Assembly (NCBI GenBank): GCA_018242255.1
Contig: JAFECH010000350.1
Span: 1-64,000, forward strand
Length of the DNA stretch: 64,000 bases
Direction: 5' to 3'
Origin: Pseudomonadota bacterium
GTDB lineage: Bacteria > Pseudomonadota > Alphaproteobacteria > Rhizobiales > Hyphomicrobiaceae
Of the stretch, positions 45,164 through 53,182 are shown piece by piece. Under the pieces are notes generated by a model that saw only the letters and a program-made list of their open reading frames with translations, was not told the origin of the DNA and made no database searches. Position numbers and translations under genes: made by a program. Position 1 is the stretch's first letter. Each line of letters begins with the position of its first letter.

Positions 45164-46543
45164 ATGCGGCTGTTGACGCTTTTGCTGTTGCGGCTCATGG
45201 CGGCAGTATTGCTGTGCTTGACCCTGACGATTGTTGGGCTGGTCTGGGACGCTCACCGTTCGATCGAAGCAGATGTCTCGGCGACTGCGACACGTGTCGA
45301 TCAGCGGCTTCGGGCGCTTTACTGGCAACACCTGATGTGGCGAAATGGGATTTCCCGTGGTTCGCTGATACCTCTGCCTGATTGGGACACAGTAGAAACG
45401 CAAAGCATCATTTCGCCAGGCGTTTGCGTAACCTTTGGTCTACCTGGTACGACGCCGCATAAATTGTGCAGCCAGGTAGAAGCTCTCGGGCCGCCTGCCC
45501 CTCATTGGTTCGCCGCAGCCTATCTAACCGTCATGGGCGATTTTTCGCCAGTCGTTCGGCAGCTTTCCCTCCACGATGAACGAGCCGGTCCTATTTTGAC
45601 AGCGGCCGACACGGAGGCGGCGCTACGGCGGGCTTGGAGCGAAATTTCGACGGTCGTGAACGTCGCTGTCATGCTTGCTGCCGGAATCGCCGTTCTAGCC
45701 GCTATCATGATAGGTCACGCCTTAATGCCCGCGCGCGCAATTGTGGGCGCGCTTCAAGATCTCGAAGAGGGCCATCTCGGCCCTCATCTCGGAAAATTTA
45801 ACAGCACCGAATTCAATCACATTGCCAACGCCGTCAATCGACTTGGCACCACGCTCAAGCAGACAAATTCGGAGCGTATTGCGCTGACAGCGCGTCTGTT
45901 CCAAGTCCAAGAAGAAGAGCGGCGCGCTTTGGCTCGGGATCTCCACGACGAGTTCGGCCAAGCGCTGACCGCTACGACGGCGCTAGCAGCCATCATTGAA
46001 ACCCGAGCGATTCCCGAGCGCCCCGATATCGCTCATGACGCCCGCGCAATTGCAAAAACGCAGGAATACCTTATGAAAATCCTGCGCACGACGCTAGTGC
46101 GTTTGCGTTCTCAGAGCATCGAGGAACTCGGTCTCGAAGCCAGTCTTCGTCAGTTGATCACGGATTTTAATGCTCAATCGAAAAGCGGCACGATCTTTCG
46201 GCTTCACATGGGTGGGCATTTGGCCGAACTGCAAAAACAGGTAGCCGTGGATCTTTATCGCGTCGTGCAAGAATGCCTTACCAATGCGAGCAAACACGGG
46301 AGGCCAACTGAAGTCACGGTCCGACTCGAACATCGCAACTCCAGCGAGCCGCACGTGACGTTGAGTATCGAAGATGACGGCGGCGGCGATAGCGGCCACG
46401 TGTCAACGGCCCTCGGACAGGGAATCCTTGGCATGCGTGAGCGTTTGGCGGGCATAGGCGGTTCGCTTTCCATCGCCAATGCGCGCAAAGGCCTTTTAAT
46501 TACGGCGCGCGTTCCACTTTCAAGCGAGGGCGCTCACGTATGA
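45164..46543 (+). CDS. Membrane sensor histidine kinase (NarL-partner type, HisKA_3)
   Basis: A 459-residue kinase. Two membrane helices, at about residues 1-25 and 165-187, flank a ~140-residue periplasmic sensor domain. A HAMP segment follows (LMPARAIVGALQDLEEGHLG). The dimerisation/phosphoacceptor motif is EEERRALARDLHDEFGQAL with His at about 261, and the ATPase domain has NASKHGRP, DDGGG and GILGMRERLAGIGG. The type is HisKA_3, which pairs with LuxR/NarL regulators; the next gene is one, overlapping by four bases. The stimulus is unknown. MoxY-like kinases of methylotrophs share this layout, but a methanol role is not shown. Confidence 0.93.
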   Translation: MRLLTLLLLRLMAAVLLCLTLTIVGLVWDAHRSIEADVSATATRVDQRLRALYWQHLMWRNGISRGSLIPLPDWDTVETQSIISPGVCVTFGLPGTTPHKLCSQVEALGPPAPHWFAAAYLTVMGDFSPVVRQLSLHDERAGPILTAADTEAALRRAWSEISTVVNVAVMLAAGIAVLAAIMIGHALMPARAIVGALQDLEEGHLGPHLGKFNSTEFNHIANAVNRLGTTLKQTNSERIALTARLFQVQEEERRALARDLHDEFGQALTATTALAAIIETRAIPERPDIAHDARAIAKTQEYLMKILRTTLVRLRSQSIEELGLEASLRQLITDFNAQSKSGTIFRLHMGGHLAELQKQVAVDLYRVVQECLTNASKHGRPTEVTVRLEHRNSSEPHVTLSIEDDGGGDSGHVSTALGQGILGMRERLAGIGGSLSIANARKGLLITARVPLSSEGAHV

Positions 46544-47196
46544 AAAAAATAACTATCTTGTTGGTCGACGATCATCCGATCGTGCGCGAGGGGTATCGCC
46601 GACTCCTGGAATTGAGTCCAGAATTCATCGTCTCCGCCGAAGCCCAAACCGTTGTCGAAGCTTACGAAGCTTACAAGCTTCATAAGCCCGATGTGGTTAT
46701 CATGGACGTGACGCTCGTTGGTGTTAGCGGCATTGAAGCCACGCGCCGAATTCTCGATATCGACAAAAGTGCAAAAGTTCTCATTTTCAGCATGCATGCG
46801 CAAACTGCGTTTGTGCTGAAGGCCTTCGAAGCCGGAGCTCGCGGCTACATTACTAAGGGCAGTCCGCCGGCCGAACTCATCAAGGCCGTTGAAGTCATCG
46901 CTGAAGGTGGTCGCGCCATGAGCGAAGACATCTCCAAGGCGTTGGCGGCGGATCGGTTGCGAGGTGGACCGCAACTGCTAGATGAGCTATCGCCGCGAGA
47001 AATGGAGATCTTGAGGCTCATCGCGACAGGTGCGAGCAGCGAAACGATTGCTGATCTCCTTCACCTCAGCGTCAAAACAGTTCGCAACATCCACTACGCC
47101 GTGAAGGCCAAGATCGGCGCTGACAATGACGCCCACCTCGTTTTGCTCGCTTTGGCCGCCGGAATTATCCCCGCCGAAAACCTGTTCACGCCGTGA
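46540..47196 (+). CDS. NarL/LuxR-family response regulator
   Basis: A 218-residue two-domain regulator. The receiver domain has the acidic pair DDHP near residue 10, the phosphorylated Asp56 in VVIMDVTLV and Lys in YITKGSPPAEL. The C-terminal LuxR helix-turn-helix spans about 150-195 (LSPREMEILRLIATGASSETIA, then LSVKTVRNIH). It is the partner of the upstream kinase, sharing ATGA. The palindromes at 45089-45103 and 47198-47211 are the best candidate binding sites. Confidence 0.94.
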   Translation: MKKITILLVDDHPIVREGYRRLLELSPEFIVSAEAQTVVEAYEAYKLHKPDVVIMDVTLVGVSGIEATRRILDIDKSAKVLIFSMHAQTAFVLKAFEAGARGYITKGSPPAELIKAVEVIAEGGRAMSEDISKALAADRLRGGPQLLDELSPREMEILRLIATGASSETIADLLHLSVKTVRNIHYAVKAKIGADNDAHLVLLALAAGIIPAENLFTP

Positions 47197-47197
47197 T

Positions 47198-47211
47198 GGG
47201 CAAATTGCCCG
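47198..47211. promoter_or_regulatory. Palindrome between response regulator and aldoxime dehydratase genes
   Basis: GGGCAA-A-TTGCCC, followed by G, begins one base after the regulator stop. It matches the palindrome upstream of the kinase at 12 of 14 positions. A downstream CCCGGGC can alternatively pair with its right arm, so a transcript-end hairpin is an alternative reading, though no U-tract follows. Confidence 0.4.
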
Positions 47212-47360
47212 AAAAAGCCCGGGCACCGTGCTCTATGCCGAATGAAACACTTATGCATAGTCTGCCGCGCATTCGGAGTGATCACGATTGTGCGCTGAGA
47301 AACCTCCGACGATGCTGAAGAACGGCTATGAAGCAAAAAAGTCGGGAGGAATAATTACTG

Positions 47361-48413
47361 ATGGTTCTGGACTCATCCATTCCAGCGCACTTGCGCTGCC
47401 CTCGTACTAGAACCCGCCAGGTAAGCGACACGTGGAACCCGGCAGTTGCTGCTTATTCCGCGCGGCCCCTGGAAAGCATTCAGCAGTTGGTGATGTCTTA
47501 TTTCGGGGTTCAAGCGAAAGGCGAAGAGAATAGCGATCGTATCCGTACTGCTCTTCAAGCAATTATCGAAAGCTTCAAACAGCCAAATGGACCGGCGCGC
47601 TATGACACGGTCCAGTTCGTCGATGCGGCGGGCTACCTCAACCAAGTCGCCGTGGCTTATTGGATCGATCCCGAGACCTTCCACAAGTGGAACGAGAGCG
47701 AAGTCATCAAGAATTGGTGGGCGTCGGAAGATCGCCTGAAGGAAGGCGTCGGCTATTTCAGAGAAATCCTCCGTCCCCGCCTCGAACAGTTCGAAACCAT
47801 TTATACCGCTGCCCATGGTCCATTCGAGGGCGTCAGCAAACTCTTCCCTCAAATGAGCGGGCCGATCATCGAGCACGGATACTGGGGGTCGATGAGAGAT
47901 CGGCTTCCTATGTCACAGACCAGTACGATGGATCCGGCCGGTGCGTTGGCCGTGGCAAAAGGATCGCCAGCGCATGGCGGACGCGTGATCATTCACGGTC
48001 ACGACAACTTGACCCTCATTCGTTCTGGCGAAGACTGGAGCACGACCGAAGGCGAAGAACGCAAGATCTGGTACGATGACATCGCTCCCGTGTTGAAGGA
48101 AGGAATGGATTTTCTGCGAGACGACGGCATGGATGTTGGCTGCTATTGCAACCGCTACTGCTTCCACTTTGACGAAAACGGAAAGCAGGAGGAACGCGGC
48201 TTCGGCTACAGTCTTTGGCGATCGCTTTCCGCGCTGGAGACCTGGGGCGCGACCCATGGCACCCATCTTTCGATCTTCGTGACTTTCAACAGGTTGGCGA
48301 AGAAATTTAAAAACCTGACGCTCTACCATGAGGTCTCGGTTTTCGATGCCTCCAATCAGTATTTTGAGTATCTCAATTGTCACCCAAAGACTGGGCTTTT
48401 GCGAGCGGTCTGA
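47361..48413 (+). CDS. Aldoxime dehydratase (phenylacetaldoxime dehydratase family)
   Basis: A 350-residue heme enzyme that dehydrates aldoximes to nitriles in the cytoplasm. The three residues known from the Rhodococcus enzyme (Ser219, His299 and His320) have counterparts shifted by three: Ser222 in TLIRSGEDWS, His302 in THGTHLSIF (heme ligand) and His323 in LYHEVSV (catalytic). Family blocks DRLPMSQTS, CYCNRYCF and RGFGYSLWRSL are present. Length is typical. The GGGAGGA site is ten bases before the ATG. Usually a nitrilase or nitrile hydratase is encoded nearby; none is in this window. It lies 165 bases after the response regulator gene. Confidence 0.9.
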   Translation: MVLDSSIPAHLRCPRTRTRQVSDTWNPAVAAYSARPLESIQQLVMSYFGVQAKGEENSDRIRTALQAIIESFKQPNGPARYDTVQFVDAAGYLNQVAVAYWIDPETFHKWNESEVIKNWWASEDRLKEGVGYFREILRPRLEQFETIYTAAHGPFEGVSKLFPQMSGPIIEHGYWGSMRDRLPMSQTSTMDPAGALAVAKGSPAHGGRVIIHGHDNLTLIRSGEDWSTTEGEERKIWYDDIAPVLKEGMDFLRDDGMDVGCYCNRYCFHFDENGKQEERGFGYSLWRSLSALETWGATHGTHLSIFVTFNRLAKKFKNLTLYHEVSVFDASNQYFEYLNCHPKTGLLRAV

Positions 48414-49011
48414 ACGGGGAGTAGACTCGCGACCCATCACTTGCCTCCGCACCCAGAACCTTTTGACCAGTAAGCTAGAGAAGAGGGCGACGCTGCCGGC
48501 TGGGCGGCGCGTTTTCCCAATTCCTGAGACAGCGCGCGAACGGCGCGCACGTTTATTGGATGGCTGAGCGCGGGCTTGGGCAAAACCCTAAGCCCATAAC
48601 ACTCATTCATTCCCGCCGGGATCAACGATGAGCGAAATCAGATGCGAGAGGAAATCAGACGCGACCTTGCGGCGGCGAGTGTCACTTTGCTGAGACTCGA
48701 CATTGCGATGTCCTCCCTTACACTCACTTTCTGCAACCCAATTGAACTTCCGCAGCGCACATAAAGATCAGGATTCAAAATGAGCTTGCGCTGTTGACAA
48801 TGCGGGAAACTGAGCGTCAGTTTCTCTTCAATTGAGTTTTCATTCTATTCAATTGAAACTGTATCAAACCGACCACGGCGAGAGATCGTTGCCGCGAGTA
48901 GCTGTGAGGTTCCAATTCCGGGAGCTTCGCAAACAGACAATAATCTGATGCTGAATATTTGCCGCTGAGCAGACCGGAGATTGATGTCGTTATGTAGACG
49001 GGAGAAGCTTC
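48414..49011. other. 598-base gap before the ammonium transporter gene
   Basis: This AT-richer stretch holds the promoter region of the ammonium transporter gene. Around 48830-48860 the motif TTCAATTGA occurs twice about 20 bases apart (TTCAATTGAG and TTCAATTGAA), possibly an operator. I could not find a sigma-54 (TGGCAC-N5-TTGC) site. A 40-codon frame at 48642-48764 has no good ribosome site and no recognisable product. Confidence 0.4.
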
Positions 49012-50460
49012 ATGGAAGGCAATCTCAACGCCCTGACGATTATCTTTACGGAATTCTATTACTGGGTCACAATTGTATTCATGTTCCTCATCCACGTGGG
49101 GTTCTGCGTGTATGAAGTCGGCGTCAGCCGCCGCCGCAATCACATCCACACGCTGATGAAGAACACGATGGCCATTCCGGTGGTCACGGTGACGTTCTTC
49201 CTTTTCGGCTGGTGGATTTATTTTCAATTTCCCAACGGCCTCGGTTTCTTCAATTTCGTCGACGCGCCTCTGACGTACGATCCGATAAAGGTCGCAGCGC
49301 CATGGAGCCCGCTGATGGCAACCCATCTTTCGGGCGTGAACGCAACTGACACTGCAATGGGAATAACGGCCGACGGTGCCTCCGGAGCTCTGACTTGGCA
49401 CCGACTGAATGGAGTATTCTGGGGTGCGTTCCTGTTATTCTCCATCACGACGGCCTCCATCATATCGGGCTCAATTATCGAGCGGGTTCGCTCGGGAGCC
49501 TTTTGGCTTATTGCCATACTCGTCGGTTCGGTCACGTGGATTCTCGACGCTGCGTGGGGCTGGAGCGCGTCGGGCTGGATGGTCAAGCTGCTCGGGTATC
49601 ACGATGCTTACGCATCCGGCGTTGTTCACGCCATAGCCGGTGGCTCGGCTTTGGCCGTGTTGATCGTTCTGGGTCCCCGCATAGGGAAGTTCCGGCCCGA
49701 TGGCACGCCACGTGATATTCCACCGCACAATCCGTGGCTCGTTACGATTGGCCTCTTCCTAATCTACACTGGCTTCTGGGGCTTTTACGCAGCTTGCAAT
49801 ATTCCGGTCATCAGCCCGTCAGCGATCGGGGGGCAGATCACTGGTGACACGTGGACCGCAACCAACATCTACCTCACGCCAACAACTCTGAGCGCCATCA
49901 CATTCAACTTTCTGATGTCCCTCGCCGGTGGGCTGATGGCCGGGTACGTCGTTTCGAAGGGAGATGCCTACTGGACCTACTCTTGCGGTCTGGCTGGCGT
50001 TATCTCGGCCTCTGCAGGCAATGACCTCTATCATCCGATACAGGCGATGTTTGTCGGCGCATTGCTTCCGGTCATCGCCTACAAGATGCACTACTGGGTC
50101 GAGCGGAAGTTCAAAATCGACGACGCAGTCGGAGCTGTCGCTGTCCATGGCTATTGCGGTTTTATGGGCGTCGTTGCTGCCGGCTTTCTCCTTTGGGGCG
50201 CACCAAGCTCGCCATACGAGGGCTATGCAACCATCTCTCCGATGGGCAACTTTATTGGCGCCATTATTATGTTCTTCGTTCTGGGCTTCATCCCAGCTTG
50301 GATACTTTCGATCGTACTGAACGCGTTCGGTTTACTACGCGTGCCACGCGAGGTGGAGATCGCCGGTCTCGATATTGTCGGCCAAGAAGCTTATGACGCG
50401 GCCGTAGTCGAGGTCCAGGAGGTCGAACTCGAAGCTCTCGCAGCTTTGCCTGCCCGCTGA
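49012..50460 (+). CDS. amt: Ammonium transporter (Amt/MEP family)
   Basis: A 482-residue membrane protein with about 11-12 helices. The twin-His pore is visible: GVVHAIAGG in the first half and AVHGYCGFMG in the second. Other family stretches are WGWSASGWMVKLLGYHDAYASG and NDLYHPIQAMFVGALLPVIAYKMHYW. It differs from classical AmtB in parts, such as the long loop after the second helix, so it belongs to a divergent Amt subgroup. It imports ammonium. The C terminus is acidic. A GGGAG site precedes the start. No glnK lies beside it; a 71-residue membrane protein gene follows instead. Confidence 0.9.
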   Translation: MEGNLNALTIIFTEFYYWVTIVFMFLIHVGFCVYEVGVSRRRNHIHTLMKNTMAIPVVTVTFFLFGWWIYFQFPNGLGFFNFVDAPLTYDPIKVAAPWSPLMATHLSGVNATDTAMGITADGASGALTWHRLNGVFWGAFLLFSITTASIISGSIIERVRSGAFWLIAILVGSVTWILDAAWGWSASGWMVKLLGYHDAYASGVVHAIAGGSALAVLIVLGPRIGKFRPDGTPRDIPPHNPWLVTIGLFLIYTGFWGFYAACNIPVISPSAIGGQITGDTWTATNIYLTPTTLSAITFNFLMSLAGGLMAGYVVSKGDAYWTYSCGLAGVISASAGNDLYHPIQAMFVGALLPVIAYKMHYWVERKFKIDDAVGAVAVHGYCGFMGVVAAGFLLWGAPSSPYEGYATISPMGNFIGAIIMFFVLGFIPAWILSIVLNAFGLLRVPREVEIAGLDIVGQEAYDAAVVEVQEVELEALAALPAR

Positions 50461-50478
50461 ACGAAAAGGACAAAGGCA

Positions 50479-50694
50479 ATGTCGACAATTGGCTTATCAA
50501 GTTGGGCCGTGGATTTGAAAGACGTCGGCGCTATCTACCCGTTTCAGGGTTGGGAAGTTCCGATGGTGATTGCGGCAGTTGCATTCTGGGTGCTGTGGCA
50601 CGTTTGGCAATTCAGTCACGAGAGTGCCGAGCTCAAGGAGAAAAGCGACCGCGTCGACGTGAAGGAGTCGAGATCAGCGATCGAGCGGTATTAA
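50479..50694 (+). CDS. Small membrane protein encoded after the ammonium transporter
   Basis: A 71-residue protein with one hydrophobic helix in the middle (VPMVIAAVAFWVLWHVWQF) and a highly charged C-terminal tail (KEKSDRVDVKESRSAIERY). AAAGGA lies at the right distance upstream. Only 18 bases separate it from the transporter gene, so they are co-transcribed, and an accessory role to Amt is the simplest idea (inference). I do not recognise a family. Confidence 0.7.
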   Translation: MSTIGLSSWAVDLKDVGAIYPFQGWEVPMVIAAVAFWVLWHVWQFSHESAELKEKSDRVDVKESRSAIERY

Positions 50695-50889
50695 AACTCA
50701 TCGGGGGCTGAAAGTTGAAGATGCGTGCCGCAGGGCTGGCTTCCGAGTTCGTGTCCTGCCGGATCCGTTAGACCTACCTGAATTCAATCGGGTCCGGCAC
50801 TTCCACGTTGTCACGAATGCTCAAGAGATTATACTTTTTTGCACGGCATGATGCGTTGATCAGCGCCCATCAAAGGGAAATAGCTAGCC

Positions 50890-51828
50890 TCATGGCTGAT
50901 CCCCGTGGCTAATGGGTTCATGGATCTGTTCACTCGAAGATAAGCTGTCGTCTGCGTAAACAGCGCCGATCCCAACGATCAATGGCTCGGTGCGGTCGAA
51001 TGCGGCAACTGTCCCCGCGAGTTCTGAAAGAGTGCTCCGGGCGATCCTTTGATTGCTGCGGCTAAGCGACGAAGCCACCCCGACTGGTGTATCTTTCGGC
51101 ATTCCGAGCGCGACGAGGCGCTTGGAAATTTCCGCTGCGAACGGCGCACCCATATAGAAAACGGTGGTTGCCGAGGGGTCGGCAATTGCTTGCCAATTGA
51201 GATCTTCCGGCAGGCCGCCGTTTTTTGAGTGCCCGGTCGCAAAGCGAACGGACTTTGCGTGATTGCGATGCGTTAGCGATATTCCGAACTCGGCAGCCAT
51301 TGCCGATGCTGCCGTTATGCCGGGTACAATTTTCGCTTTCAGGCCCTCCGCTTCGAGATACGACATTTCTTCGCCCGTCCTTCCGAAGATTGCGGGATCT
51401 CCAGCCTTCAGGCGGACGATATTCATACCGGCGTTGGCGTATTCGACCATCAGCCGATTTATGTTGTCTTGGCGGCAACTCGGTCGTCCCCCTCTTTTGC
51501 CGACACAAATCAGCTTGGCGCGTCTCCGTGCTAATCCAAGGATGACGTCGGACACAAGCGCGTCGAAAAGAATGACATCGGCCGTTTCGATGGCGCGCAA
51601 CGCCTTGATTGTCAGCAAATCGGGATCTCCGGGTCCCGCACCGACCAGCGTGACGCGACCGCGCTGCTTGCCGACTTTTGGCATTGATCCGGACTTGTCC
51701 ACCGATCCCTTCAGCATTGCAGCAACGGGTGCGGCGGCTGTCCTCAAAGCCAACCCGAGCATCGCAAGAAGCGATCGGTCGCTTGCGCTTGCTATCTGCT
51801 GCGAGAATGTTGTCGCGTCTGATTGCAT
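50890..51828 (-). CDS. cobA: Uroporphyrinogen-III C-methyltransferase (siroheme synthesis)
   Basis: A ~312-residue protein. The first ~55 residues are a non-conserved extension; the SUMT domain follows with VTLVGAGPGDPDLLTIKA (SAM-binding loop), VGKRGGRPSCRQDNIN, VRLKAGDPAIFGR and VPGITAASAMAAEFGISLTHR. It methylates uroporphyrinogen III twice to make precorrin-2, the route to siroheme, the cofactor of the NirB nitrite reductase in the same operon. CysG-type dehydrogenase/chelatase parts are absent. The ATG at 51828 with GAGGAA upstream is preferred over a GTG at 51849. Confidence 0.92.
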   Translation of the reverse strand: MQSDATTFSQQIASASDRSLLAMLGLALRTAAAPVAAMLKGSVDKSGSMPKVGKQRGRVTLVGAGPGDPDLLTIKALRAIETADVILFDALVSDVILGLARRRAKLICVGKRGGRPSCRQDNINRLMVEYANAGMNIVRLKAGDPAIFGRTGEEMSYLEAEGLKAKIVPGITAASAMAAEFGISLTHRNHAKSVRFATGHSKNGGLPEDLNWQAIADPSATTVFYMGAPFAAEISKRLVALGMPKDTPVGVASSLSRSNQRIARSTLSELAGTVAAFDRTEPLIVGIGAVYADDSLSSSEQIHEPISHGDQP

Positions 51829-51867
51829 GAAGAATTCCTCAGCCGTCACCGATCCGAATTTGTGGCT

Positions 51868-53175
51868 TCAAAAATTGATCAGTCCGCCAAAACTGATGAG
51901 ATCGAGGCCTTCGAGGTCGGTCAGACTGGCGACACCCGAAATGTCGGCATCGTAGTGCTGGTATTTGACGTAGACTGTCATCGCCGCAGCGTCGATTTCC
52001 TGCGCAATGCCGCCACCGTAGCGCTGGAACGAGCTACCCGTCGCTCCAAGCGCCAACGCGTTAGGCCCAAGTTGGTCATCGTATTCGGCATAATCGCCAT
52101 AGACGATTGTCGCACCCAGCGGCGTCCAGTTCCGGCGAATACCCGACTTAATGTACCAGTGATGGCTGTCAGGAGCGACGGTTCCATTCACGAGCTTGGC
52201 GTCGTTGTTGTCTTCGCGGCCGTATGCGCCATGAAAGAACAGACCTGTCGGCACATGCTCGATGTAGCCGCCGGCCTGGAAGTATTGGGAGTCCTTCGAG
52301 GACAGAACAGCAGTGCCGCTGATGCGCTCATCAGAGTTCTCAGAATAGCCGACGCCAAGGTTGATCTTGAAGTCGTTCCACTTGCCGGCGTAGCGCGCGG
52401 CGAGTTCCCAATCGTCGTCTTCACCCCAGCCGGCAGAGATCGAGAAGCCACCGAAGACGGGCGAGTCATAGCGTACCGCATTCATCACGATGCCATCGCA
52501 GTCGCCGCCGATCGGCGCATCCTGCGAATAACAGTAGGAGAGCTGACCCCACGTCAGGTTGCCTGGCGCATAGCTGCCGTTACGCTGCCGGAGCTTAAAC
52601 TGAGGGAAGCCATCGAAGAACGTGTAGTTATCGATAACCTGCGTGCCCGATTTGTCCGTGAACATGGCCGCGCTTTTTGAGGCGTTCGCCTGACGGCCGA
52701 CGCTGACGCTGCCAAGCTGGTCGCTCTTCAAATACCAGAACGACATCTGGACATTGAGGCCTTGGTTGAAATCAGCCGAGTTCTGGTTGATTGCCGCGCC
52801 AGTGGAAGCGTTGCGTCCGAATGGGTTATCGGCGAGGTTCTGTATGCGCAGCAGGTAGCCTGCACTCCATCCCGGCATAATCTGCGCCTTGCCGTTGAAG
52901 ATCACATGCGTCGCTTGCGTTGGGCCGAGGCCATGGAGGTAAGCATTGCTCTCGACGCCGTCATCCCACCATGTCAGCTCTTGGGCCATGTAGCCTGAGA
53001 TCGTCAGTGAGACCTTGCGGTTGCCTTTGCGCGCCGTCGTTGCTTCGAGTTCGGCGACGCGCTCTTCCAGATCCGCGCAGCAATCGCCGCCCAGGTCGGC
53101 TGCGTGTGAAGTGCTGGAGAAACTCGCCAACGCGCCAAATGTCAGGATCACAGGAAGATATTTGCGTGCTCGCAT
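51868..53175 (-). CDS. Outer-membrane porin in the nitrate operon
   Basis: A 435-residue alphaproteobacterial porin. It has a signal peptide (LPVILTFGALASFSSTSHA-AD), a short coiled coil (DLEERVAELEATT) and a beta barrel beginning KVSLTISGYMAQELTWWDDG with alternating hydrophobic strands to the terminal Phe (LISFGGLINF), the usual outer-membrane targeting end. Two cysteines occur in one loop (YCYSQDAPIGGDCDG). It lies seven bases after the nasA stop, so it belongs to the nitrate operon and is likely a nitrate or nitrite entry pore. Its N terminus resembles the remnant at 15727-16026. Confidence 0.88.
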   Translation of the reverse strand: MRARKYLPVILTFGALASFSSTSHAADLGGDCCADLEERVAELEATTARKGNRKVSLTISGYMAQELTWWDDGVESNAYLHGLGPTQATHVIFNGKAQIMPGWSAGYLLRIQNLADNPFGRNASTGAAINQNSADFNQGLNVQMSFWYLKSDQLGSVSVGRQANASKSAAMFTDKSGTQVIDNYTFFDGFPQFKLRQRNGSYAPGNLTWGQLSYCYSQDAPIGGDCDGIVMNAVRYDSPVFGGFSISAGWGEDDDWELAARYAGKWNDFKINLGVGYSENSDERISGTAVLSSKDSQYFQAGGYIEHVPTGLFFHGAYGREDNNDAKLVNGTVAPDSHHWYIKSGIRRNWTPLGATIVYGDYAEYDDQLGPNALALGATGSSFQRYGGGIAQEIDAAAMTVYVKYQHYDADISGVASLTDLEGLDLISFGGLINF

Positions 53176-53182
53176 CAAAGGT

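Noticed and set aside
48642..48764. Possible 40-codon gene before the ammonium transporter
   Set aside because: No good ribosome site, mixed composition and an equally open alternative frame; not enough support.
37936..49011. Precise island ends with direct repeats of the tRNA-Ser 3' end
   Set aside because: No second copy of the tRNA 3' sequence was found by eye in the following 11 kb.
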